A stretch of 64,000 nt of DNA, from contig NZ_SJSK01000001.1 of the NCBI RefSeq assembly GCF_004331645.1, positions 1,116,001 through 1,180,000 of the forward strand, read 5' to 3'. Positions within the stretch are counted from its first letter, which is position 1; every line of letters starts with the position of its first letter. Below, one piece after another: positions 17,401 to 25,175 of the stretch. The position numbers and the translations under genes were made by a program. The notes below the pieces were generated by a model. It was given only the letters and a program-made list of their open reading frames with translations. It did not search any database and was not told the DNA's origin. This stretch comes from Pedobacter frigiditerrae (lineage in GTDB: Bacteria; Bacteroidota; Bacteroidia; Sphingobacteriales; Sphingobacteriaceae).

Positions 17401-17609
17401 GGATAATTTTTACCTCAGCAAAAGGCTTGGTTGATGGGTCTTCTTATCGTTTACCATCATGGGGATGTTATACAATGGATGGACAAGATTTAGAGAAGGA
17501 AGGCGTGAAACCTGATATTTTTGTAAAAAATACGTTTGAAGATAGGTTGGCAAATAGAGACCCACAAATAGAAAGAGCTGTTGCCGAGATTTTGAAACAA
17601 TTGAAATAA
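14418..17609 (+). CDS. Tricorn-like S41 peptidase (secreted)
   Basis: A 1063-residue periplasmic protease. Signal peptide with the core LGVMLLVFPVFAKA; residues about 30-560 form repeated beta-propeller blades (SPDGKWLAFSSN, SPDGKKLAFIS), as in the tricorn core protease; then a proline/lysine-rich linker, a PDZ domain (GDKIVAGDVLTQVNGVKV) and an S41 tail with LDLRYNTGGN and NEQSLSDAEM, where S970 aligns with the tricorn nucleophile serine next to an aspartate. Tricorn trims peptides made by the proteasome, but in Bacteroidota this secreted form is probably a peptide scavenger. I chose the ATG at 14418 because it starts MKKIIF and the signal peptide; an upstream reading from 14322 is not a signal sequence. 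Confidence 0.93.
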   Translation: MKKIIFKTLGVMLLVFPVFAKAQNQTYFTAYPSLSPDAQTIVFSYDGDIWKVPVKGGLASRITGMVGDEINPKISPDGKWLAFSSNQFGNNDVYLMPMAGGDIRQLTFNDGSDEVDNWSWDSKTIYFTSTRYNSASSYKVGVNGGTAVRLFDNFFNTTHNIVEAPNGELFFSDTWESRNAANRKHYKGAYNPDIQSYNPKTKAYKRYTDFIGKDFWTSIDQKGNIYFVSDEGNEEYNLYTFIAGKKTALTKFDTSIKRPFVAANGTTIVFEKDYQLYTYDVAAKKTEKVNISSTRNQVLSKEQEYDVRGTISAFDASPDGKKLAFISRGEIFVSDAEGKFVRKISNTGERALEVKWMADSKTILFNQTINGYQNWFTITGDGKGTIKQLTSDKANNRDITFNKTKTLAVYLSGRNELRLLDLKTLESKTIVKDEFWAIQNSTPSFSPNDQYVLFTAFRNFEQDVLVHEIKTNKTINLTNTGVTETGPVWSTDGKYIFFTSSRLKPSYPSGLQDPHVYRMALNNYDTPFRSDKFDELFKEDKPGEPKEVKPAVTDPKAKPSDTAKKKTETKPTPKPPILITINTQKILDRIELISQPFGGQYLADIFAKGDKTYVFFASNHEGGIPGIFRTTIEQFEANKTEKVTDGGDFNIVVSGDKFFTLTRGEISKYSFEGNKSDKINIGYKFSKNLNSEFNQMFYETWVGLDENFYDDKFHNVDWEKMKTRYAAYLPYVNSRTDLRILLNDMLGELNSSHMGFNSFGAEERKNLNYVTNETGMIFSNENPYKVERIAAKSNAASLGDKIVAGDVLTQVNGVKVDEKIDRDYYFSKPSLDREMTLTFLRSGKSVSINIHPQSSGALKTNLYDEWINQNRDNVDKLGNNRIAYSYMKNMGGGELERFLLDMVEQENNKEAIILDLRYNTGGNVHDDVLRFLSQRPYLQWKYRGGKLSPQSNFAPAAKPIVLLINEQSLSDAEMTAAGFKELKLGKIIGTESYRWIIFTSAKGLVDGSSYRLPSWGCYTMDGQDLEKEGVKPDIFVKNTFEDRLANRDPQIERAVAEILKQLK

Positions 17610-17617
17610 GTAGAAGA

Positions 17618-17643
17618 GGTTAATTGTTTAAATTGGTTAATCG
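17618..17643. repeat. Copy of the GTTTAA/GGTTAA repeat upstream of a gene
   Basis: The 26 bp GGTTAATTGTTTAAATTGG plus TTAATCG matches the core of the tandem array at 50887-51266. A partial inverted answer (TTAACAGTTAACC) lies at about 17670-17682, so a hairpin-like unit stands immediately upstream of the methyltransferase gene, as it does upstream of the genes at 47756 and 51363. Confidence 0.65.
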
Positions 17644-17719
17644 CTGAGATATAATTCGGTTTATCATTTTTAACAGTTAACCTTTTTCCGTTTCTTTGAA
17701 GTTAGAATTAAAATTAAGA

Positions 17720-18469
17720 ATGAGTAACTTATTAACCGACAGGGATTTTTGGGTAAAGTATTGGGAAAGTAAAACTGATTTGTCGGTTGTAATACCAGAA
17801 AATTATTTATTTCATCGCCAACTGGCGGATATTGTAGAAAAACAAAATGTGAAAACGGCTATCGAATTAGGTGGTTTTCCAGGTTATTACGCAGTCTTTC
17901 TAAAGAAGTATCTAAAGCTTGATGTTACGCTGCTAGATTATTTCGTTCATCCGCCAATTACACAACAATTGCTGAAAACAAATGATTTGACTGCGGAAGA
18001 TATCCATATCATCGAAACGGATTTATTTAAATATCAGCCAGAAAAACAATACGATTTAGTGTTAAGCTGCGGTTTGATTGAACACTTTAATGATACTGCA
18101 GATATTATAAACAGACACATTGCTTTTGTAAAACCAGGCGGGACATTGTTTATCACTTTGCCAAACTTTAACGCGGTAAATGGTTGGTTCCAAGAAAAAT
18201 TCGATAAAGACAATTATGATAAACACAACATTGATTGTATGGATCCAGTCTTGCTTGCAAAAATTTGTAAGGAGGGAGGATTAGAAGTTATACAATCTCG
18301 ATTTTTTGGTGGCTTTAGTGTTTGGCTGGAAAATGAAAAGCAAAAATCAATTGGCGTAAGGTTGCTTAAAAAGTCTATTTGGATAGCTGGAAAGGTGTTT
18401 TCAAAAATTCTCCCTTTTGATTCAAAACAATTATCGCCATATATTATTTTGGAGGCTAAGAAACCATAA
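17720..18469 (+). CDS. Class I SAM-dependent methyltransferase
   Basis: A 249-residue methyltransferase. SAM motif I is AIELGGFPGYYAVFL (with GGFPG in place of the usual GxGxG), an acidic residue ends the next strand (VTLLDYF), and the post-motif strand DLVLSCGLIEHFND plus KPGGTLFITLPNF complete the Rossmann fold. The acceptor cannot be named; neighbours suggest a surface glycan or lipid. The ATG at 17720 is preferred to the TTG at 17696, which adds only eight residues. The next gene starts two bases after its stop, so the pair is probably one operon. Confidence 0.86.
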   Translation: MSNLLTDRDFWVKYWESKTDLSVVIPENYLFHRQLADIVEKQNVKTAIELGGFPGYYAVFLKKYLKLDVTLLDYFVHPPITQQLLKTNDLTAEDIHIIETDLFKYQPEKQYDLVLSCGLIEHFNDTADIINRHIAFVKPGGTLFITLPNFNAVNGWFQEKFDKDNYDKHNIDCMDPVLLAKICKEGGLEVIQSRFFGGFSVWLENEKQKSIGVRLLKKSIWIAGKVFSKILPFDSKQLSPYIILEAKKP

Positions 18470-18471
18470 TT

Positions 18472-19995
18472 ATGAATATAAGCTGGGGATATTCGCCAAA
18501 GATTGAAAAGTATGTCCCTTTGGGAGATTTTCCGCCAGACAAGTATTTAATAATTGCCAAACAAGCCATAGGAAATTTGGGTTGGAAATTGAGTCATATT
18601 TCTTCAACCGGTTTAATCGCTTACACACCAATTTCCTTTCAATCTTATAGCGAAGAAATAACGATAAGAATTGATACCAATTTTGCCATTATTAAAAGCG
18701 AATGTGTTGGTATTCAAATGTTGTTTAATGATTATGGTAAAAATGCACTCAATCTAGATAAGTTCTTCCACGAATTAGCTTATGTAGAATTTCATTTAAA
18801 AGATATTTGGGAAGAGAGTTTAACTAAATTTCATGAGTTTATTGCCACGCAAGACGATGACTATTTTGAGAAAGCTCCCTTAACAGTAAAGAATAAAATT
18901 AAAAATGTTTTGTTCTTGTTTTTCCCTCAAAAAGGGTATGTGGTTGCACCTCTTTTAGTAATTGTAAACGTGATTTATTACTTCATATTTGTGTTGCTTT
19001 TAATAGTTATGATCAGATATTTAGGCGCACAAGAAGCTGAAGATATCCGTCAAAAAGCGAGTTCTTATATTGGTGCAAATAGTAGGGATTTAGTTCTTTC
19101 TGGACAATATTGGCGTTTAATAACTCACCAATTTGTGCATTGGTCTTTTATGCATTTGTTTTTTAATATGTATGCCTTGGTTTACATCGGTTTAATGATT
19201 GAACATAAACTTGGAGGTAGGAAATTCCTTTTTGTTTATTTATTGAGTGGCATTTGTGGTGGTTTAGTAAGTTTGGTAACCCATGAAGTTGGCTTTATGG
19301 CAGGTGCATCTGGCTCTATTATGGGTTTGTTTGGGGCATTTTCAGCTTTGTTGTTAAGTAAGGCTTTTGAAAAAAATGCAACAAAAGCTTTGTTCATTAG
19401 CACCATCATAGTAACCATTTTTATGTTACTTAATGGTATTAGAGGTCGTACAGATAATAGCGCACATATCGGTGGATTAGTTGCTGGCTTTGTTATTTGT
19501 TATATCGTTTTTAATGAAAAGTTAGTAAAATGGACTATTAAGCCGATCGTTAGATATGGCTTATCTACGGGTTTAGTCTTGATATTCTCAGCTGCAGTAC
19601 TTTCCCTTACACCACAATACCAGTATAAAGAATTTGAGATTTTACAACACAAATTCACTAAAAATTCTGCTGAGTTTAGCGACGTTTATAGTATTCCATC
19701 TAGTTATAGTAAGAAAGAAAAGCTAAAGATCATCAAAGAATCTGGTCTCGATATTTGGGCAGATAATGCTAGGATAGTAAAAAAGATGCAAGCTTTAAAT
19801 TTAAACAAAAGCCAAAGCGCAAAGGTTGAGTTTTATGCTAAAATAACGGCAAAAACCACCAAAATATCCGTCCTTCTTTATAGAGAATGCCAAGATAATA
19901 ACTACAATTATAGAGGTGAAATAAGGAGTTTATCTTACGATATTAATGACATCAGGTTAGAAGAAGGTGAAAGATTAAGAACAGAAGAAAATTAA
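18472..19995 (+). CDS. Rhomboid-family intramembrane serine protease with extra end domains
   Basis: A 507-residue membrane protein. Residues 1-140 form a soluble N-terminal region with no rhomboid likeness; the membrane core (about 160-390) has HWSFMHLFFNMYALVYIG, the nucleophile motif GASG with S280, and the catalytic H332 in AHIGGLVAG; the last 110 residues form a soluble tail. Rhomboids cut substrate transmembrane segments within the bilayer. The long soluble additions on both sides are unusual among bacterial rhomboids, which are often 200-300 residues. It follows the methyltransferase by two bases and overlaps, tail to tail, the glycosyltransferase gene on the other strand by four. Confidence 0.9.
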   Translation: MNISWGYSPKIEKYVPLGDFPPDKYLIIAKQAIGNLGWKLSHISSTGLIAYTPISFQSYSEEITIRIDTNFAIIKSECVGIQMLFNDYGKNALNLDKFFHELAYVEFHLKDIWEESLTKFHEFIATQDDDYFEKAPLTVKNKIKNVLFLFFPQKGYVVAPLLVIVNVIYYFIFVLLLIVMIRYLGAQEAEDIRQKASSYIGANSRDLVLSGQYWRLITHQFVHWSFMHLFFNMYALVYIGLMIEHKLGGRKFLFVYLLSGICGGLVSLVTHEVGFMAGASGSIMGLFGAFSALLLSKAFEKNATKALFISTIIVTIFMLLNGIRGRTDNSAHIGGLVAGFVICYIVFNEKLVKWTIKPIVRYGLSTGLVLIFSAAVLSLTPQYQYKEFEILQHKFTKNSAEFSDVYSIPSSYSKKEKLKIIKESGLDIWADNARIVKKMQALNLNKSQSAKVEFYAKITAKTTKISVLLYRECQDNNYNYRGEIRSLSYDINDIRLEEGERLRTEEN

Positions 19996-20891
19996 TTCAA
20001 TTTCTCCTTAATATACCTTTTAATCCTTGCCCATAAATTTCCTTTTCTATTAGCTAAAAAGTGTTTAATAGCTTGGTAGGCTTTTTGGTTTTCCTCCATC
20101 AAAGTTGGAAATTCTTTGATGGGTTGTGGATTGATGATTACATTATAGATATCGCTCATTCCAGAGTGAATACCAGTACCATCGTGACCAATATTATTTA
20201 CTAAAGATTGTGAAGGATTTAAGGTTAATCCGCCTTTTAAGAATATGGAAGCATACCATCTAATAGCCCATGAATTATTCTTTCCACTTTTAAAACCTTC
20301 CATCTGTTTCCAGAAATTCATGGTATTCTCAATAGAAAAGGCGTTTCTCTTTTTATAATCAAATTGAGCTAGAAGCTTATCAATATTGGGTTCGAAGTTT
20401 TGCCAAGCTCTTGCCCAAGTTGCCCAGCCCCAACTTGTAGCGGCTCTGTAAAAGAAACTTTCTGGTAAACTATCATCTTTTAAGGCATACATATAAGCAC
20501 CGATATGCATAACCTTTTCTTCATCGCGATAACGATTTAAAGCCTCATTAAAATAGGTTAAAGTATATGGCGAAGAAATCAAATCATCTTCAAAAACAAT
20601 CACTTGACCATAAGTCAAAGTTAATTTGTTTACGCCAGCAATTATAGAGTTAGCCAAACCCATATTGGTTTTGCTTTCTATAATTTCTACAGCTTTAAAA
20701 CCATCAACGTTTTTGATGAATTCCCTTACTGCTGCTACTTTATCTTCATCAGCTGTGCTTTTTGCACCATCAGAAAAAATGAATAACCTGCTATCTGCTG
20801 CTAGTTCGTTTTGTTTTAAAAACTTTAAGGTTCGTTCCGTGTGTTGCGGTCGATTGTAAACGAATAAAGCGATTGGAGCAAGGTTTTGCAT
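19992..20891 (-). CDS. Glycosyltransferase (GT-A type)
   Basis: A 299-residue protein opening LAPIALFVYNRPQHTERTL with FIFSDGAK and VIFEDDLI, the nucleotide- and metal-binding acidic motifs of a GT-A fold. The mid-region AATSWGWATWARAW is a well-known signature of this Bacteroidota glycosyltransferase group. No signal peptide. It is separated by 14 bp from the methyltransferase gene upstream and closes a minus-strand run with flippase, so it probably builds the repeat unit that the flippase exports. Donor sugar not evident. Confidence 0.87.
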   Translation of the reverse strand: MQNLAPIALFVYNRPQHTERTLKFLKQNELAADSRLFIFSDGAKSTADEDKVAAVREFIKNVDGFKAVEIIESKTNMGLANSIIAGVNKLTLTYGQVIVFEDDLISSPYTLTYFNEALNRYRDEEKVMHIGAYMYALKDDSLPESFFYRAATSWGWATWARAWQNFEPNIDKLLAQFDYKKRNAFSIENTMNFWKQMEGFKSGKNNSWAIRWYASIFLKGGLTLNPSQSLVNNIGHDGTGIHSGMSDIYNVIINPQPIKEFPTLMEENQKAYQAIKHFLANRKGNLWARIKRYIKEKLN

Positions 20892-20905
20892 AAGTTGCTA
20901 ACGGT

Positions 20906-21553
20906 TTAAATGCCCAAACAGTTATGTGCCTTGTAAAAAATAGAAGTTGCTTTGTTATAAAACAATCCTGGAGATATGCCTGTAAATGGTAATTCCTTAA
21001 ACCCTTTTTCTGTTAAAAATGTTCTAGCTTCTTGATAAATTTCTCTTTCAGAATCATCTAAAACCAAAACACCATTCGGTGTTAAAGCTTCAACGCTGTT
21101 TTTGCTGCAATTAACTCGATCTCTTCCGTCAACAATAATCACATCGAATTTTTCGCCAAGCAAAGCTGCTTTTTTGCTATACTCGCCACCTTTTTCTAGG
21201 TGAGTAAAAATCATTTCAGCGTTTGATGCTTTTTCTTTAACAATTTTATTAAACCAAGCCTCATCGTGCTCAACCGAAACTACTCTTTTAACTCTCTTGG
21301 CGTAAAACAAAGTTGAGTTTCCAGAGCCATATTCGAATATAGAAAGGTCTTTACTTAATCTGGTTTTAATAAAATCGATGAAGGAATAAGTTACCCATGG
21401 CAAAGGCTCTCCCGATGCATCCACCGCTTGATGGGTATCAAAAGCTGTAAACCAACCGATGGTGGCTAAATATCCTTTATGACCATAAGATAATAAGGCG
21501 TTAAGCCTTTTCGGCTTACTTACTAATGTTGCTAATGCTTTGAATGTACTCAA
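20906..21553 (-). CDS. Class I SAM-dependent methyltransferase
   Basis: A 215-residue protein with motif I IFEYGSGNSTLFYA, an acidic end of strand 2 (VVSVEHDEAWF), and DVIIVDGRDR plus GVLVLDDSER, a pattern seen in glycan-modifying methyltransferases. The reading frame has no ATG before the SAM motif; it begins at the TTG at 21551-21553, whose bases overlap the flippase stop (TTGA), so translational coupling to the flippase gene is likely and the TTG start is well supported. Acceptor unknown; position between flippase and glycosyltransferase suggests O-methylation of the exported glycan. Confidence 0.82.
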   Translation of the reverse strand: MSTFKALATLVSKPKRLNALLSYGHKGYLATIGWFTAFDTHQAVDASGEPLPWVTYSFIDFIKTRLSKDLSIFEYGSGNSTLFYAKRVKRVVSVEHDEAWFNKIVKEKASNAEMIFTHLEKGGEYSKKAALLGEKFDVIIVDGRDRVNCSKNSVEALTPNGVLVLDDSEREIYQEARTFLTEKGFKELPFTGISPGLFYNKATSIFYKAHNCLGI

Positions 21554-22869
21554 CGTTTAAATATTTTTTGAAATGCAGAAACCAAAAATAGTGATTTTAA
21601 CATCATTATTCCTTGTTGGCGTGTTTTTGGAACTAATAAAAGATAGAATGTGGAGATGATGCAAGCAACTAATGTAGCTATAGATGCGCCAACGCCACCG
21701 TACAAAGGAATTAGCCATAAATTAAGCAGAACGTTAATAATAGCTCCCGTTAAAGTTCTATAAAAGGAGATTTTAGTATAACCTTCTGCTAATAAATATT
21801 GGGAACTCGCAACTCCTAAAAAAACAAAAATGCCCGACCAAATATGGATAGACAACATTGCGCCAGCACCTTCAAATTCTTTATCGTAAATAAGGTGAAT
21901 AATATCATTAGCAAATAAGCTGATAAAGACGGCAACAGGTAAACTGATGAAAACCAATAAATCGTAAAGATTTTTTAAACGTTTTTGATAACGTTCTAAA
22001 TCTGTTTTACGAGCATTGATAATTGCAGGAAAAACAGAAGAAATAATTGCTGTCGGAATAAAAAACCAAGCTTCACTCAAATTTGCTGCGGCGCCATAGA
22101 TACCAACGGCTACACTTCCAATTGGTTTCAGCATTACAACGTCAATTTTCATATAAACAGTGACCATCACCGCAGATAATATTAACGGGAAAGATTGTTT
22201 TAATAGTTTAATACCCCTTGCTTTGTTAAAACTCCAATTAAATATGCTAATGCCTTTATTTTGATAAGTGATGATTAAACCAGTTGCCAAAATGAAGGCG
22301 TCAAATAACAATACCAGCACTAAATATATTAAGGGTAAGCCCAGCAATACAACTGCAAACTTCAACCCTGTTGTAATAAATAAACAGCTGTTTTGTACAT
22401 GAACAACGTACTTTGATTGTACTTGAGATTGGAAATAGGCATCGATTACGTTAAAGGATTTAAACACCGATATAAAGGAAAGTAATACAACAAATAGGCT
22501 TAAGTTATCTCCTGGTGTGGCCGAGAAATAATGGAATATTAAATAAACACCAATTGTAATTGGGATTAAAACGCTGTTGGTAATTAACCTTAGCCATAAA
22601 GCTGTACCCAATATTTCGTCACGTTTGTTGGGTTCATTTATTATCTCCCTAATGATGAAAGTATCTAAACCTAAAGCTCCTACCGCACCAGTTATGGTAA
22701 CTAATGCCAACACAAAACTTAAATCACCAAATAATTCTGGACCTAAATAACGGGTAACAACAAGTGAAGCCGCTAAACCTAAAATTTTCCCGAACATTAA
22801 CCACCCAGTATTTTTTAAGTACTTGTTTAATGCCTCTTCATCAAAACCTTTTAGAAATGGTAGCTTCAT
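21550..22869 (-). CDS. Polysaccharide flippase (Wzx-like, MATE/MVF superfamily)
   Basis: A 439-residue, highly hydrophobic protein with about 12 predicted helices, opening NTGWLMFGKILGLAASLVVTRYLGPELFGDLSF, the usual start of the oligosaccharide flippase family. It moves lipid-linked sugars across the inner membrane. It heads a minus-strand run of flippase, methyltransferase and glycosyltransferase genes, each joined by short overlaps or gaps. Since no Wzy-type polymerase is seen nearby, the run may belong to a glycan finished elsewhere. There are 30 bp to the lipoprotein gene upstream. Confidence 0.9.
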   Translation of the reverse strand: MKLPFLKGFDEEALNKYLKNTGWLMFGKILGLAASLVVTRYLGPELFGDLSFVLALVTITGAVGALGLDTFIIREIINEPNKRDEILGTALWLRLITNSVLIPITIGVYLIFHYFSATPGDNLSLFVVLLSFISVFKSFNVIDAYFQSQVQSKYVVHVQNSCLFITTGLKFAVVLLGLPLIYLVLVLLFDAFILATGLIITYQNKGISIFNWSFNKARGIKLLKQSFPLILSAVMVTVYMKIDVVMLKPIGSVAVGIYGAAANLSEAWFFIPTAIISSVFPAIINARKTDLERYQKRLKNLYDLLVFISLPVAVFISLFANDIIHLIYDKEFEGAGAMLSIHIWSGIFVFLGVASSQYLLAEGYTKISFYRTLTGAIINVLLNLWLIPLYGGVGASIATLVACIISTFYLLLVPKTRQQGIMMLKSLFLVSAFQKIFKR

Positions 22870-22899
22870 TAGCGCAAAGATGTAAAAATAATTGAGGTA

Positions 22900-23496
22900 T
22901 TAAGTTAATGGAGCACCAACAGCAATATCACACCTGTGGTTTGGCTGTCCATGTGCAGGGTTTAACCTTTGTCCTTTTTCGTTTAATAATGGAGCTTGAG
23001 TTGTGGCTGCAGGTGGGGTAACAGTAACTTTCGGATTAGGTGTACTAACCACAGCTTGAGTAGGTTTTGAGTTTAAAGGAGCGCCAACAGCGATGTCACA
23101 CCTATGATTTGGTTCTCCATGAGCAGGATTTAACTTTTCTCCTTTTGCATTTACAGTAGCTGTTTGAGCAGTAGGGGGTGTTACTGACACTGTTGGTTGA
23201 GGAGTTATTGTAGCTGGTTGAGTAACTGACGTAGTTTGAACCGTTGGTGCTGTTGCTTTTGTTGGTGTGGAATTTAAGGGAGCGCCAACTGCAATATCAC
23301 AACGATGTCCTGGTTGTCCGTGAGCAGGATTTAATGCACCCGAAGTACCAACAGGATTTACAACAGGGGTTTTTACTCGCTGATTCAAACTGGCTAAATC
23401 CTCTGGTTTAGCCACATAATTCTGAGTAGGTTCTGGTTTTTTGGTGTTGCAAGCTGCTAGACCGACAATTGCTAAAATGTAAAGTAAACGTTTCAT
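22900..23496 (-). CDS. Lipoprotein with three His/Cys repeats
   Basis: A 198-residue protein of unknown function. The signal peptide ends in a lipobox with the cysteine at residue 16 (VGLAAC). Three near-identical 20-21-residue blocks (55-75, 122-142, 178-197) share NPAHGxPxHRCDIAVGAPL; they are linked by threonine/proline/valine-rich spacers. Each block holds two histidines and one cysteine in fixed spacing, which could bind a metal. I recall short proteins with this block in other Bacteroidota, but not a function. It has its own start 30 bp before the flippase and stands with the DinB gene 5 bp upstream on the same strand. Confidence 0.8.
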   Translation of the reverse strand: MKRLLYILAIVGLAACNTKKPEPTQNYVAKPEDLASLNQRVKTPVVNPVGTSGALNPAHGQPGHRCDIAVGAPLNSTPTKATAPTVQTTSVTQPATITPQPTVSVTPPTAQTATVNAKGEKLNPAHGEPNHRCDIAVGAPLNSKPTQAVVSTPNPKVTVTPPAATTQAPLLNEKGQRLNPAHGQPNHRCDIAVGAPLT

Positions 23497-23500
23497 AAAA

Positions 23501-24025
23501 TTATGTTTTCTGCTTAAACCCTTTTTCTACTCTTACTAATTGTTTTAAATGATGATTTAAGTGGATTTCAATAAACCTTAACCACTGCCCTGCATTTAAA
23601 TAACCTAATCTCGGATGTTTTGTCCTGATTTTTGGATTGGCCTTTTTTATTTGTGGTAAAACTTGTATCAACTGTAATTCAAAGTCTGTTATAAATTGTT
23701 CAGCAGCCATTAAATTAATTTTTTTAACCCTTTCTGCCAATCTTTTGGGTACTTTATATTTCTTGCCAGGAGGAAGTGCTCCAAAAAATAAAATCATTAT
23801 TGTGGTAAAATGAGCTGCTTTTTTTTCTCCATCACCTTTTATGCAATTGTTCAAAGCCATTAGTGATAATAGGCTAGAGTCAAAGATATGAGAATAGACT
23901 TCGCTATAACTCCACCCGCCTTTTGATGGGGTTACAACGAAATCTTCTTCGCTTTTTGTGGCTAATTTAGCCTTATAAGCACTAACTATTTTTGTAATCG
24001 ATTTATAAACACGTGATGTATTCAT
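23501..24025 (-). CDS. DinB-like four-helix protein
   Basis: A 174-residue all-helical protein with the layout of the DinB/YfiT superfamily: SEVYSHIFDSS after the first helix gives one metal-side histidine, and the last helix has RFIEIHLNHHLKQL with further histidines. Such proteins often bind a metal and act as thiol-dependent S-transferases, but many have no known role. No signal peptide. It is on the same strand as, and 4 bp upstream of, the repeat lipoprotein gene. The classical DinB signature is weak, so the call is by overall pattern. Confidence 0.72.
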   Translation of the reverse strand: MNTSRVYKSITKIVSAYKAKLATKSEEDFVVTPSKGGWSYSEVYSHIFDSSLLSLMALNNCIKGDGEKKAAHFTTIMILFFGALPPGKKYKVPKRLAERVKKINLMAAEQFITDFELQLIQVLPQIKKANPKIRTKHPRLGYLNAGQWLRFIEIHLNHHLKQLVRVEKGFKQKT

Positions 24026-24051
24026 TTAATAAAGTTATAACTATTTCTCAT

Positions 24052-24738
24052 TTAAAAGTGATTCAACAGCTCTTCCAAATGAAAAATCTGCCATTCCACA
24101 TCTTCAGGTTTTTCTGCATTTAATGGATTAAAAAAGATGGCTTTCAATCCAAATTCTTGTGCTCCACGAATGTCTGCTTCTAAACTATCGCCAATCATGA
24201 TGCTTTCTTCTTTAGTGGCCGATGCTTTTGCTAAAGCGTGTTCAAAAATGAGCCTGTTAGGCTTGTTTACCCCAACGTCTTCAGAGATTATCACATTTGT
24301 GAAATAAGGATTTAAACCAGAAAGATGCATTTTGGTTAATGTAGTTTCTTTAAATCCGTTAGAGATAATGTGTAATTGATATCTCTTTTGAAGATAGGCC
24401 AGCACCTTTTCAGCGCCAGCAAATAAATTGGTTTTTGTCGGACTAATCCTTACATAATCATCTTCAAATTGATGGGGAACGTGTTCTGGTTTTATGCCTA
24501 ATTCTAAAAATGTTTTCCTAAAACGCTCTTGCCTTAAATGCTCTTTGGTAATTTCACCTAAATGATATTGCTGCCAAAGGCGATGATTATTGGCTGTATA
24601 TTTTTCAATAAATTCAGCAGAATGCAGACCCAATTTTTTTAACTGATAAACTTCATAAAGTTCTAATAAAGTTTCTTGTGCATTGCGGTCAAAATCCCAA
24701 ATGGTATGGTCAAGGTCGAAGAAAATATGTTTAGTCAT
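24052..24738 (-). CDS. yjjG: YjjG-type pyrimidine 5'-nucleotidase (HAD family)
   Basis: A 228-residue HAD phosphatase. Motif I is FFDLDHTIWDF with the nucleophile D8 and acid D10, motif II is the serine/threonine of HIISNGF, and motifs III-IV are KPNRLIFEHAL and IGDSLEADIRGAQEFG. The length and DHTIWDFDRN start match YjjG, which cleaves non-canonical pyrimidine nucleotides to protect the nucleotide pool. The ATG at 24736-24738 is used; a longer reading from 24798 passes into an intergenic repeat (CCGCAAAG type) and is not real. Cytoplasmic. Confidence 0.9.
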   Translation of the reverse strand: MTKHIFFDLDHTIWDFDRNAQETLLELYEVYQLKKLGLHSAEFIEKYTANNHRLWQQYHLGEITKEHLRQERFRKTFLELGIKPEHVPHQFEDDYVRISPTKTNLFAGAEKVLAYLQKRYQLHIISNGFKETTLTKMHLSGLNPYFTNVIISEDVGVNKPNRLIFEHALAKASATKEESIMIGDSLEADIRGAQEFGLKAIFFNPLNAEKPEDVEWQIFHLEELLNHF

Positions 24739-24749
24739 TTTGTTTGATG

Positions 24750-24847
24750 AACCGCAAAGGTCGCAAAGATTTTTGGTTAAGGAAAAAGGTAACCGCAAAG
24801 CAGCAAAGATTTCGCAAAGATAAATAAGCTTGTTGCCTTTGCGGTTA
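24750..24847. repeat. Dispersed inverted word repeat (CCGCAAAG type)
   Basis: AACCGCAAAGGTCGCAAAG and TAACCGCAAAGCAGCAAAG at the left are answered by CCTTTGCGGTTAAAT at the right end. The doubled-word layout is the same as at 6745-6812 and 8829-8900. The reading of the nucleotidase gene should not be extended into it. Confidence 0.6.
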
Positions 24848-24857
24848 AATTAGTGGA

Positions 24858-25175
24858 TTATAAATAAGGAGAAACCTTTGTTTCTATTTCAATAATTAAC
24901 TCTTCGTCCATGTATTGATAATCATCTGGAATATCCAATATGATCATTTCTTTTTCTTCTAATGCTGCTGAAAAACTTTCGTTTAATATTTGTTTATGCC
25001 TTTTCTCCATCACAAATATTAAGTCTGCCCAATTAATCATCTTTGCATTAATTTTTATTCTTGCAGATGCAGCTGTCCCTGCAGACCTTACTTGATGGAT
25101 TGGATGATTTTGATAGATGGTTTCTGCAGTAGCACTTCGCCATTTATTTCTACTGCAAACAAAAAGAACATTCAT
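24858..25175 (-). CDS. Small protein-tyrosine-phosphatase-like protein
   Basis: A 105-residue protein that opens NVLFVCSRNKWRSATAE: the C7-X5-R13 P-loop (CSRNKWRS) is that of low-molecular-weight tyrosine phosphatases, and DIPDDYQYM near residue 85 offers the general-acid aspartate. It is shorter than the usual 150 residues, but the phosphatase loop and an aspartate are both present, so it may be an active miniature form. The ATG overlaps the stop of the lipoprotein gene upstream by four bases, hence coupled translation. Substrate unknown. Confidence 0.82.
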   Translation of the reverse strand: MNVLFVCSRNKWRSATAETIYQNHPIHQVRSAGTAASARIKINAKMINWADLIFVMEKRHKQILNESFSAALEEKEMIILDIPDDYQYMDEELIIEIETKVSPYL

